Shown here: piece after piece, positions 43,289 to 54,543 of the stretch
How the letters are laid out: every line of letters begins with the position of its first letter
Position numbering within the stretch: the stretch's first letter is position 1
Source of the DNA: Hsuehochloa calcarea
Taxonomy: Eukaryota; Streptophyta; Magnoliopsida; Poales; Poaceae
Assembly: GCA_036346395.1 (NCBI GenBank)
Contig: CM070603.1
Span: forward strand, 28,987,045-29,051,044
Direction: 5' to 3'
Length of the DNA: 64,000 nucleotides
Position numbers and translations under genes: made by a program
Notes under the pieces: model-generated
Told to the model about the DNA's origin: nothing
Database searches by the model: none
Seen by the model: only the letters and a program-made list of their open reading frames with translations

Positions 43289-45540
43289 CCCGCCACTGTT
43301 CGGACGGAAGTTCGAGGGTGGCTCTGAAATTCCTCGCTTCCTCACGGGGCTCTACAAAAAAACTTTATCGGCGGCGGCGGCAAGAGGCATCCGCATCCGC
43401 TTTCGCGTTAGAGAAAAGCTGTCTGCATTTTTAACGCTCTTTTTCAATTATGTTAATTGCATGTACTTGTCATGTCAACATGTAGGTGGTGGTGATAGGT
43501 TCCAAACAGTTTTCCATCGTTCCTCGGTGCCCTTCATTTTTTTTCCCTTTGGTTTTGTGGTTTTCACACTAGTAATTGAGGTGGTGTAGAGACTACTAGT
43601 CTACTGGTGGCTAGTCGGTTTGTTGAGATTGAAGGATTGGACTCTTTGAGAAGTAAGATGTCACGGGTGTCTCCCGACGTCTCGATCGGTAGAATGTCGT
43701 GGACGCTTTGGTTTTAGCCTTTTAAACGCAACCTGTGCAGGGGAAATCACATCGAGCGGCGTCTGGAGACAGATTTTACTCAAACACATTGAACAAATAA
43801 TGGCATATGTTTTCTGTGCGCTTTACATTTATCGATGGAAAACAGAGCCACAGACAGGTAGATGAACCCCCCGCTATCATAGGGTGTAGCCATAAGCTAC
43901 CTTGCTACAAGGGACATTTACTTATATACTACCGAATAAGTTTATAGGTTCTTTACGTCTCACTGATGTCTCACTAGTACGTGAATTCAGGGTTCACATA
44001 TCAATCATGTATTTATTCAGTGGTATGTAAAGAATTAATCCTTTGTTATAATAGGTGCGGATCGTATAGAATTCCTCCGAACTCCACCGGCTGTATTTCA
44101 GCATATCAAAACCATTGCTATTTTTTTCACGGACTAGATCAAGCCACATCAATGCTTCTTCTTCACTATCCCGATCCGCACAACACATTGATCTTCCCTA
44201 CGCATGGCTTCTCTGCTGATATGCTCTGAACCAGCTCTAGGATCCAAACTTGGTGCCAAGAATACAACCAAATCCAAATACATCCATCATCTGCAATGTA
44301 ATTGGGAGGGAACACAAAGGAGCTTGCTGTGTCCAAGATTGGATCTTTACTAAAGAGAAAATTTACAGTATATTATACTAGTAGTATATTATTGTCGTAT
44401 AAATTAAATCTAACTATTGATTTGTTAAGAGTATAACATACTTTTATTTGTATTTATAACATACTTTTATTTGTATTTATAATTTTATTTGTAAGGGTAT
44501 TATGAAATTTTCCAATTATAGTTGAAAATTTTACTTTTGTGTCATGCGATCTCACCGGGCGATTACAATTCTATCACCCATAATATCAGGTGTAGTATAA
44601 CTAAATTATAAATAATCTGAATCATTAGATAAAAAATAGATAGTTCGTATTAAATTAAGTGTATCGTAGAAGAGTTCTTACGAAAAGCCAATAATCTCCG
44701 GTGTAATTAAGCTCTGTTTGATTCATTAGTCCAGAATGAGGTGGAAGATCTTCCGCTCTTCGCCGGACATGGTGGTTGGTGCGTTCGGGGAAGAAGCTGA
44801 TGATGGCTCAAATGTGACGAAATTCACCTTATGGAGTTAGAGGCGATTCCAAAGAATACCTAGATTATAGTCTATCCTAATCTTTCTCTGGTTGTCATAC
44901 GAAAAATGATGTATATTCTATCCGTCAAAGATACTTCTATAGTATACAGTTTTATATATAAAGAAGATTAACATATAATAATTACGTAAATCAATGGTCA
45001 AATGTGCACCTAAGAGACCATATAGTATCTAATTTCAAAAATTAAGTCGTTTTGGAATGTATACGGTCAAACTTTAGAAACTTTAGTTATTAATATATTT
45101 TTAAATATTTAAATTAGATATATGGAAATCATATGCGTAGATTCGTCTCGATTTTTTAATAATATTATAATATTATTGAATTTTATAAATATATTATAAT
45201 AATAATTAGTGGTCAAAATTGCATTTTGGAGACCGTGTCGATGTCCAAAACAATTCATTTTTGAAAATATTTTAGCCATCTCTCCAAAGAAAACACTATT
45301 TTGAAAATAAAAGGAAATAAATATCTAGTGATAAATTTGCAACAACAATATAGCTTGGCTACAGTACAGATAGCATTACGAAAAAGCAGCATAATGGCAT
45401 TGATAAGTACTGTGTACTCCCATGTCAAAACGCACACAGCATCAATCTCTGTCTCTCTCTGTAAAAGAAGAAGAAAAGACGATTAGAAAAAAACATTAGG
45501 CGGCAATCCAACGGTGGGGACCCCCACCCCGCATAGAAAA
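43289..45540. other. Intergenic, no gene recognised
   Basis: AT-rich sequence. A MITE-like stretch at 44940-45250 contains AAGTCGTTTTGGAATGT and AGATTCGTCTCGATTTTTTA, segments common in grass MITEs, but I could not fix its ends. No coding region was recognised. Confidence 0.4.
44435..44480. repeat. Tandem repeat, 23 bp x 2
   Basis: Two perfect adjacent copies of a 23-bp unit that starts AACATACTTTTATTTG. Confidence 0.95.
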
Positions 45541-45559
45541 ATCGAGGCGGGACCCTGGG

Positions 45560-46626
45560 AGGGGCACCCCCGTCAATTCCCGCGCCACCCGCGGCCTCCT
45601 TTATCTCTCCCCCACCTCCCCACTTTTCGCCCCCATTTCGAAGCCCACCGAATTCCCAGCGATTCCTCTCCCCTCGCCTCCTCGTCCTCCCCTAGGGTTA
45701 GTACCGCCTCGCTCCCCCGGATTCAATCGCGGATTGCTCTCGAGCCCGCTCGATCTCCTGCTTTAGAGGGCTTCGGCTCGGCCTCGCCCTGCTGATCTGG
45801 GCCGTTTTTTCGGGTTTTTTGCCGATCTTTTTATATATATTTTTGCTGGGTTTCTGTGCAGGGATCGCCGGAGAGGAATCGCGACGCGGGACGTCTCGTT
45901 TGAGGTTCGTGGCTCGGTGACTCTATTCGGGCTGATGATTCTTGGGTTATTTTAGAATGCTTTCGTGGTAGTTTGTATGTTTTTTTCCGGTCAAAAGTTG
46001 TGTTTTTTGTTTGGTGATGTCTGGGCAGGTGTAGAACTAATCGAGCCTCTCGGATTTGTCAATTTGATGTTTATTTGTGTAGAACAGCGATGAACAGTGA
46101 GCAAATTGGGTGCTCTGTTGTAAAGGCGCCGTCTCCTTTACACGTATTCGGTGTGGTTGTTGCGACTAGTTGATGGCTTCTTTAGGTGCTTTGGCCAAAG
46201 TTTGTGAGCCGGATATGGTTGCTACTTTATAGATTTGTTGCTCTGTTGCGTAAACAGGCGGAAAACTGGGGGCTTTTTTTAGAATTAATTTCCCCTGTTC
46301 TGGTGCCGTTAGGTAATCAGGCTGCTGCTTCAATGATAGGCAGGTTGCGTTGTTAGTACCACCGGTTTGGTATTTGACCAAGCTGCCATCACCTTTTTGA
46401 AAGATGCTTGTATGAGTAAATTTACTCTTGGGGGATTGGATTCATTAGGCCACACCATGTTTTACACAATCAGGACTGGAGCTTTTGAAGATTGTATGAT
46501 CATATTTACCTCGAAATGGAACGTTTTGTTGCAACTTATTGACTGTGTGGTGATTGTTCGAAATACGATTGCGACTGCCTTGTTTACTCTTGTAGGTGTT
46601 GTGTCTGATTTCTAGTTAACCAAGTC
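45560..46626 (+). promoter_or_regulatory. 5' leader and leader introns of the SAP8-like gene
   Basis: A pyrimidine-rich leader exon ends near 45696 at a GG/GTTAGT donor. An acceptor TGTGCAG at 45861 precedes a short exon (45862-45904) with a possible GAG/GTTCGT donor. A long T-rich intron then ends at TTTCTAG (46613-46615), eleven bases before the ATG. An alternative acceptor TTGTAG ends at 46595. Leader introns just before the start codon are common in grass SAP genes and often raise expression. The splice sites are read by eye. Confidence 0.6.
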
Positions 46627-47142
46627 ATGGAGCACAAGGAGACCGGTTGCCAGCCTCCGGAGGGCCCCATCCTTTGCATCAATAACTGTGGCTTCTTTGG
46701 CAGCGCGGCTACCATGAACATGTGCTCCAAGTGCCATAAGGAGATGATTATGAAGCAGGAGCAGGCCAAGCTGGCCGCCTCCTCTATTGATAGCATCGTC
46801 AATGGTGGCGATTCCGGGAAGGAACCTATCCTTGCTGGTAACATAGAGGTAGCTGTTGCTCAAGTTGAGGTGAAGACGCTTATTGCACAACCTGCTGATG
46901 TTGCTGGTCCCAGTGAGGGGATGATGGCAAACCCCAAGGGGAAGGAAGGCCCAAATCGGTGCACCACTTGTAGGAAGAGGGTCGGGCTTACCGGATTCAA
47001 CTGCCGATGTGGGAACTTGTACTGCACACTGCACCGCTATTCCGACAAGCATGACTGCAAGTTTGACTATCGGACTGCGGCTAGGGATGCCATTGCCAAG
47101 GCCAATCCAGTGGTGAAGGCGGAGAAGCTTGACAAGATCTAG
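46627..47142 (+). CDS. SAP8: Stress-associated protein with A20 and AN1 zinc fingers (SAP8-like)
   Basis: A complete single-exon frame of 171 residues. An A20-type finger is at residues 17-36 with Cys17, Cys21, Cys33 and Cys36 (LCINNCGFFGSAATMNMCSK). A variable linker (about 45-105) follows. The AN1 finger at residues 112-144 has all eight ligands: Cys112, Cys115, Cys126, Cys128, Cys133, His136, His142 and Cys144. The C-terminus AIAKANPVVKAEKLDKI is typical of the SAP8 branch. Plant A20/AN1 proteins are small, stress-induced proteins that can bind ubiquitin, act as E3 ligases or influence redox signalling. Members such as rice SAP1 and SAP8 raise tolerance to salt, drought and cold when overexpressed. 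Length and sequence fit rice SAP8 closely. The frame is intact, in contrast to the transposons around it, so the gene is probably active. Confidence 0.95.
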   Translation: MEHKETGCQPPEGPILCINNCGFFGSAATMNMCSKCHKEMIMKQEQAKLAASSIDSIVNGGDSGKEPILAGNIEVAVAQVEVKTLIAQPADVAGPSEGMMANPKGKEGPNRCTTCRKRVGLTGFNCRCGNLYCTLHRYSDKHDCKFDYRTAARDAIAKANPVVKAEKLDKI

Positions 47143-49349
47143 GGGGTTTGTATGGTTGGCGAAAAAAAGGTCGCAATCTGCGGTACTTCATCATCTGTCT
47201 TTGCTGCATTATTGATGCCTTTTCCTTTCATGTTGGCTGCTACAATCTAGTTGTTCAGCATTGTGATGCATGGCGCACCTCGGCAGCTTCAAGAACCCTC
47301 GTATCTGGTCAGTCCGAATGGTTTGCGTGTTGGCTATGTTGTGTAAGCTTTATGTATGGTCGTCTTGCGCGGAAGGTATTGTGGCTTCGCATTTAGCTAG
47401 CTCTGTAATGTAGTATTGTCCCTGGTGTGTTACATTGCAACCAGTAATAGTAATCAGCGATCGTCCGTTATTGGTGCCTGCATGCATGATACTTTTCAAT
47501 CTTCTAGCCGGTACACTCTGGGAAAAGTGGCACATTACATATCTTTGTTGTCTCCTGCAAAGACATTTCAATGTCATGTTTCAGGTGAGATGTTTGGTAG
47601 AATGTTGTTCTGAGGTTGGTCTGTGTTGGTTTCCTTTTTCTGGTATGATATATGGAGAATTTTGGCATGTTGTTCTCGCCTATGCAAAAACTTTGGTTGG
47701 GTTGAATATGCAGTCAAAAGGAAATACAGTGGTTTAGGTCATGCTTTGCATTTAGCTTAACATTGCTATATATGTGAGCTAAGAACAAGTGTGTGTTACT
47801 GGAGTTCTCTTGGTACCCTGGAGGTAGCTAGGGGGAAGTCTTCTAACCTATGGATTGTTTAGTATTAGTCCTGTAATGGATTTCTAACTGCTTAACCAGA
47901 GTTGTCTGCAAGCAGTTCATACTCTGGAGGTGCTCTTGGTTTCATTTACTTGTTTTGGATGCAGCCATCCGTTAACTGTTTACTTGGTATTGATATGGCA
48001 AGTTTTCTCCTTCGCAATTTACACTACACAGTACACCTATCACACAGCAATTCTAAGCTGAGCTGTAGTCCACCGCTCCACATGACTTTTGGGGAGGGTT
48101 ACTTAATGTGCGGCTACAACACTTGATTTCTGGGCACAATTGGAGGTTTATCTGAATTATATATCTGCAAGCAGGCAATTCGATCACTAATATGGTATCA
48201 GAACCTCAGCAGAACTTGTTGTATTCTGACATTGGGGGCGTGTTTCAGCAGAGTTCAGTGCTAAGAAATACATCACTATGACATGAAACAGATGTTGTAG
48301 TAACTCATTTGGTGCGACTTAATTTATTCGTTGATAGCGCAATCTGAATGAGCTCATGGGATGCCGACGTTGTCGTACGTACCTTGAGCAGCTGGAGTGG
48401 GCTGTGCTGAAAAGTTGCATACGTTTCTCCGGCATTCTACGATCATATCTTCATTGGCTACACCTTCATTTTTTTTTTTTTGCGCTCTGTTCCCTAATTA
48501 TTATTTTTTGTTCTCCGTCGGTACGTCTCCTGGATCTGCCATTGAATGCCTCTAAGGCCTCCTCGCTGTCACCAGTACCACTTAGATCTTGGATCTCGTG
48601 TTCTCATCACAGTGTGCTAGAGTTTCAACTTTGATGGCCAGTCTTGCACTAGCTGACATAGATTAGATGCAGGGCTTGGGGCCCTTTTGTTTGTAATCCA
48701 ATGTCTAGTGAAGTTTGCATAGGTTAAGAGTTCGTATTATCCTATTTTAAGGCGAGTTCTCACTTGATACGCCCCCATAAATGGACTGTATATGACTAGA
48801 ACAACTGTAGTTTTTTTTTTTTTTGCAATACACTCTTCCGTTAAAGACAAATGTCCACAGGTCATTGTATTTTGTCTTCATTCTGTACCATCAGCCAATG
48901 AGGCGCCCCTTGCCAGCAAAGGGCAGACACTAGAGTGCATAGTGGCAGTTCGTACCAATCCGATGAACCATATGCAGTGCAGAGTAGACGGCACCGGATA
49001 TTTGTAAGCAAGACTGAAGAGGATGCTGTAATCATGTCCCGGAGATGATGTATTGTGCACCATGATATAATGCGTTTGACATGCCGCATCGGATAACAAA
49101 AACAAATTGCTTGTTCAACCACCTCGAACCATCTCAACTCCAAGTCAAAATATCATATTATTCAGATCACTTCATTGAAAACTTGAATAGAATACAAAGA
49201 GCAATCGAAGGTAGTATCTCGAACTGCACCTGCTCATGTTTAAAGCCAGGGAAAAAAAATGCATGTCAAGATGGCGAGAACAATCTTGATCCTTATTATT
49301 TCATTTGCAAAAAATTTATTCACAGGATCAAAAGATCCTTATCTATTCA
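47143..49349. other. 3' region of the SAP8-like gene and intergenic sequence
   Basis: The first few hundred bases are T-rich, low in GC and probably the 3' untranslated region. The poly(A) site could not be fixed. No other gene was recognised up to the solo LTR. The frame at 48356-48634 contains a homopolymer run and has no known motif. Confidence 0.45.
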
Positions 49350-50663
49350 CGTGGATATACTCGTAATCTTAGGGTGATGATAAAATTGTTAATAGTGTTA
49401 AGAGTTTGCTGAAACACGTGTTTTCGACAAAATTCAGAAGCTTTAAGCGGACAGACCGGCCAGGACTATGGACAAGAGGCTAGCGGTCTGACCAGTCATA
49501 AAGGTGTATTTCGAGTTTGGAGTTAGGCAAAAAATAAAGGGTGTAGGTAAGAGATAAGATTCTTCTACACTTGGTCTCATAATTTTTGAAGTTTTGAGCC
49601 AAAAGTCATAGTCGTTTTAAATTTACAGAGAGATTTCGAATTTCTAGTGAGAAAATTTGGCTAAGTACCCATGCTGGGCTGTCAGACCGGTTTTACCATG
49701 TTCGCTGTCCGGCTTGGTGATGATGTTCGTAGGTTAGGCTAATTTCATGGGTTTCAGTGCATATGTATTGCATGATGCATGTTTTGACTAACGTAGGTCA
49801 AGTTGTGAAGAACTTGTTCTCGAGATTGATTTCTTGGTCTATTGTTGTGCAGGAGACTTGGAGGTCAACGGCGAGGATGCTCAAGACTAGGTTTGGAGAG
49901 CTGAGGTCCAGAATGATCGAGAATGCTGGGTGAAGTCAGTAGACTTAAGCATGATGCAAAATAGATAAAGATGACCGAACGAGAAGTTCAGTGCGACATG
50001 TTGCATCAAGCGGTGCCGGGGTTGGTACAAGTGCCATAGTGGTTTCAGTGGGATCCAAATGGGAGATACTTGCCGACATGAAAAGAACTGTTGATCAACC
50101 TACACGTGGCGAAACATGAGATTGCTTCATGAAGATTGGACTCGGTCTTTGGAGAAGGATCGAGATAGAGGTATTTTGGTAACTTCACCAAAATACCGTC
50201 TTAGTGACCTTTGGTTAAACCACGATGCAAGACGGCGCAAGGAGAGACAGTTTAGGTCAAATGGATATAAATATCACGAAGAAACGGATTTGGAAAGTCC
50301 GGTTCGTCATCCGCTTTCAGAAGCGTATATGAGTGTAGACCCATTTGTGTATGGACTTAACGGGTGCTCGTTAGGATCTTCTCTCTCAACCTAGCCTATA
50401 CTATAAATAGGAATTTCCAGATATGGTGCTCCCGAGTCCTTCCAAAAGAAAAACTCTAATTTGTGTTTTGAAAATTTTGGAGTAGTTGAGGCTAGGGTTT
50501 GTGAGAGATGGATTAATTGTGTGCTCAAGTGTTGAGTTTTTGTCCTTTATGGTCGAGTAGCTATAAACCAACATCTATCTCAAATCAATCCAAGTAAGAT
50601 TCCTCCAATATGAGTCTCTTTTTGTTCTCGCTCTCTTTTTAGTGACATTTGGGTTTTTGATGA

Positions 50664-52432
50664 TGTGGATATCATGGGGATATGCTCCAGATCTTAGGAT
50701 GATGTGACAATTGGCAATGGCATTAACGGTTTATCATTTCACATATTTTCGGCAAAGTTTCAGGATCGTCGTGTCTCAATGGTCCGATCGGTATGATCGA
50801 GGCCGACCGGTCCAAGATCGGTCTGACCGGACATAGCGGCGTTGGACCGGCAATGTCAGAAAGTGGTGAATTGAGCTGGGCCAAAAATAGAGGGTGTAGG
50901 CAAGAGAGAAGATTCTATTGCACTTGGTCCCATAATTTTTAGAGTCTCCACTCGAAAGTTCTATTGGTTTGAAAATTCCAATAGGTTTCGGTTTTCAAAG
51001 AGGAAAAATGGCTAAGTCGCAGCTGGCGGTCTGACCGACCATAGGTGGCGGTCAGACCGGCCAGGGTAGGCGGTCAGACCGGCCCTGGGGGCGGTCTGAC
51101 CGGTTTTCACTTTGATCGTCGCCCGTCGTGGTGGCGTTGTTTGGTTGTTAGGTCAAAGTCATGAGTTTCAGGGCATATATGTTGTATAATGCATGTTTTG
51201 ACTAATATGGGTCAAGTTGTGAAGAACTTGTTCCCAAATTTGGTTTACTTGTCTATTGTTGTGCAGGTTGCTTGGTGGTCAACGACGGTCAACGGCGAGG
51301 ATGATCAGGACTAGGCTTGGAGAGCTGAGGTCCAGAACGATCGACGATGCCGGGTGAGGTCAATGTACTCAAGCGTGGTGCAAGATGAACAAGGGTGACC
51401 TATTAGCTAATCTGAGGCGCAAGATGACACAAGGTGTAGCTAGTTAGGTCAAGAGGTGTTAAAGACGACGCATTAAAATGCGTGTGTAAGTGTCCCGTTT
51501 GTTTTGGGCCTTAACGGGAGCCTAATAGAGTCAAACTTCTAGAAGGTCTAACCCTCCACTATAAATAGGAGAGAGAGGTGGCTGCATCTACTCTTCGTCT
51601 CTTTTGCTATTTTTGTAAACCCTAATTTTCTTAGGGAGAGTTTTTGTGGAGGCTAGGGTTCTTGATAGTTTGATGTGATTTTCGTGCTCTTGGATTTAGC
51701 ATTGTCCTCCATTGATGGAGAGGCTGTAAGCCCATATCATATCAATCAATCAAAGGAAAGTTTGATCAATGTTTTGTCTCATTGCGTTTTTTCTCTATAT
51801 TTGATGATTTTGAGTCTTTCTTTGATCCGCGAATTTTTGATTGAATTCTTCACGTGATCTAGTTTGCTGTGACGTGTGGAAACCTATCTAGGATCATCTT
51901 GATCATCAATCACCCACGAGCAAGATCTTGGATCAAGTTTTCGTTTTGACCCGGTTTTGAACCCTTCTTTGATCAAACGAAAAAGGACATTTATTCTTCC
52001 AAGAATTATCACAATCTTCGATTGGAATAGCTTCTTGATATCATAGAGAAGGTGTGTTCCAAGTTTCATCAAGTTTGGAGTTGTAGATCAAAGGTTTCAT
52101 CTATTTGTAACTTCGTCATCGAGCTGTTTGATCTGTTCTGGAGGCCAGCGGTCAGACTGGCCAGCATCACCGGTCAGACCGGAAGGAAATCGGTCCGACC
52201 GCCCTTGAGCCAGCGGTCAGACCGCCAGTGCATTGAATTGTTTCAATCTTTGTTGATTTTGTCGTATTGCTTAGGGGTTTGAATTGGATTCAATATTAGT
52301 CTTCTGTTGTACTGATATACTGATCTTCACAGCTTCCATAGCTACTGGAGTGAAATATTATTGAATCAATTATTTATGAAAAAGTGAGCGTGCTCCTATT
52401 CACCCCCCTATAGTCGCCTTTTCGGTCCAACA
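50664..52432 (+). repeat. Copia 5' LTR (1769 bp)
   Basis: Starts TGTGGATATCATGG and ends GGTCCAACA. A TATA box, ACTATAAATAGG, lies at about 51558-51569. Clusters of the palindrome-like motif CGGTCAGACCGG occur at 50818-50830, 51023-51102 and 52148-52235. Confidence 0.95.
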
Positions 52433-52434
52433 AG

Positions 52435-52446
52435 TGGTATCAGAGC
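52435..52446 (+). other. Primer-binding site
   Basis: TGGTATCAGAGC, the complement of the 3' end of initiator tRNA-Met, two bases after the 5' LTR. This is the standard copia primer site. Confidence 0.95.
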
Positions 52447-52490
52447 CCGGTTAGTTCAATTTTGATCTTAACCGGTCACTAAACTTGGCG

Positions 52491-54262
52491 ATGGATAGAT
52501 ACTCCATGAAGCAGCATATCTTCGATGGGCACGACTATGCCTATTGGAAGAATCACATGCGAGTCTTTCTTGAGAGCGAACGACACGCTATGTGGGAGGT
52601 TGTTCGAATCCCCCTCATTGTGCCCAAAGTTACTATGCCGACTTCAGAAGCCCTTCTGGCTGACAACAATAAGGCTAAAAAGCTCTTGTATGGTGGGCTT
52701 GGGAGATAGGAGTATGATCGGATTTGCAATCTTGAGACTGCGCATGAGATTTGGAACACTCTCGAAACCTATCATGAGGGTTCGTCCCAAGTCAAGAAAG
52801 TACGCCAAACAGTCTATAAGCGTAAATATAACAAATTCAAGATGCGTCCTAAGAGAACATCGATGACATTTTCAGTCGCTTTAATAAAGTGATTAATCAG
52901 ATAAAAGCTGTTGGTATTGAATATTCTCAGTCTGAAAATGACACCCACCTCTTGGCTGCAATCAACACCAAGGAGTGGGAGATAAATGCCACATCCATTG
53001 AGGAGAATATCAACCTCTCTAATCTGACTTTGGATCTACTCTATAGCAAGCTCAAGACTCATGAGATTAAGAGGATTGATCCTCCCAAGAAGGAAAACAT
53101 AACTTTGGTAGCAGACCCGCTCAAGAGAGCTTCTGATGGGTCTTTTGAGTCTTCTTCTGGATTTTCGCTTGCTGGTTTATCTGCAATCCATGAAGAGGAG
53201 TTTGAGAGTATTCCTGAGGTTGAGTTGGCTCTCATAGTCAAAAAGGTCACACGGCCCTACAACAATATAAGAAACAGAAATCGAGGAGGTCCCGTGACTT
53301 GCTATAAGTGTGATGAGCTTAATCATATCCGGGCAAATTTCCCCAAGCTGAAACGTAAAAGCAATCACAAGGAGGGAAAGCCAGTTTGGAAGAAGTCTCA
53401 ATGGAACAAATCAAGGTTTGATACTGCCAAGCTGACAAAGGCCACTCACCGGGTGCTTGCCGCTTTTGAGGATCAATCCTTAAGCGATGTTGACTCCGGG
53501 AGTAAGAAGGATAAGGAGGAGGAGATCCCTCAAAACAAGAAGAAAGGGAAGACCAAGGACTTCACCGGCTTGTGCTTCATGGCCGACTCCGTTGACGACG
53601 ACAACGATGAGGTACCTCCTTCCTATGATGTTCTTTTTGATAAATGTGAATCTATATTTGAGCAACTCATGAGTCAGGATAAGGCTTTAGAGTTTGTCAT
53701 GGCCAAGAATAAGAACTTAGAGTCACAAATAGATAATTTAACTTTAGAACTTGAAAATACTAAGACTCTTGAATCTGATGAATGTTCATCCTGCCATGCT
53801 TTGCACTCTGAATTTGCTAAATTACAATCTGCTCATGATATTGCTTTGCAACAACTTGAAAATGCTAGGACTAAGCTTGTTGAGGTTAAATCTGCTCTAT
53901 GTGAAAAATGCTTAGAGTCTAGCAAGTTAGTTGCTTCTAGTGTGGTTGATCCTAATCTTTGCACTTTCTGCTTAGAACGCGAACATGAAGTTAAAGATAT
54001 CTTAGAAGCAGCTAGAGCTAAATATGCCAAGCTTAAGGACAGTATTGAGTCTTCTACATGTGCTTCATGTCCAGCTCTAAAACTTGAAACTGCTTTATAT
54101 AAGGAAAAATATTCAAGAGCCATTAAAGGTAAAACCTATGAATCATGTGTTAATTCTAAAGAAGAAAATGCTTATCTTAAAGATACCTTAGAAAAATTCT
54201 CTAAAGGTAAGAAACAATTAAACATGATTCTTAACAATTCTAAAACTCCTTATAAGAAGTAA
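52491..54262 (+). pseudogene. Copia gag, broken
   Basis: The ATG at 52491 opens a gag N-terminus (MDRYSMKQHIFDGHDYAYWK, then RVFLESERHAMW) typical of copia capsid proteins. A stop at 52707-52709 and a frameshift split it. The longest piece (52889-54262, 457 codons) has a zinc-knuckle region reading CYKCDELNHIRANF near 53298-53340, in which the last Cys of the CCHC motif is Phe. A long heptad-rich coiled coil with paired cysteines follows (LESQIDNLTLELENTKTLES onward). In Sirevirus-like elements such extended gag proteins are usual. The capsid could not assemble normally from this frame. Confidence 0.85.
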
Positions 54263-54543
54263 GGATTAGGATACAACTCTGTCCAAGATAATTCTAAGCC
54301 AAAAGTTACTAAAGTCTTGGAAAATGGGTTAGTTGAATTAAAAAACCAACCTGCAAAAACTATCTTTAAATCTGCTGGTGTTGCCCAACCATCTGTTAAG
54401 TCTAAGGGTGCTTCTCCCAGTGGTATTAAGTATCATTGCACCTATTTCAAAAAGGATGAGCATTTGATTGAGTTCTGTTGGCGTAGGTTCAAAAATGATA
54501 AGAAAAATTTTACTAGAATTTATCTAATCAACCTAGAGTTTCT

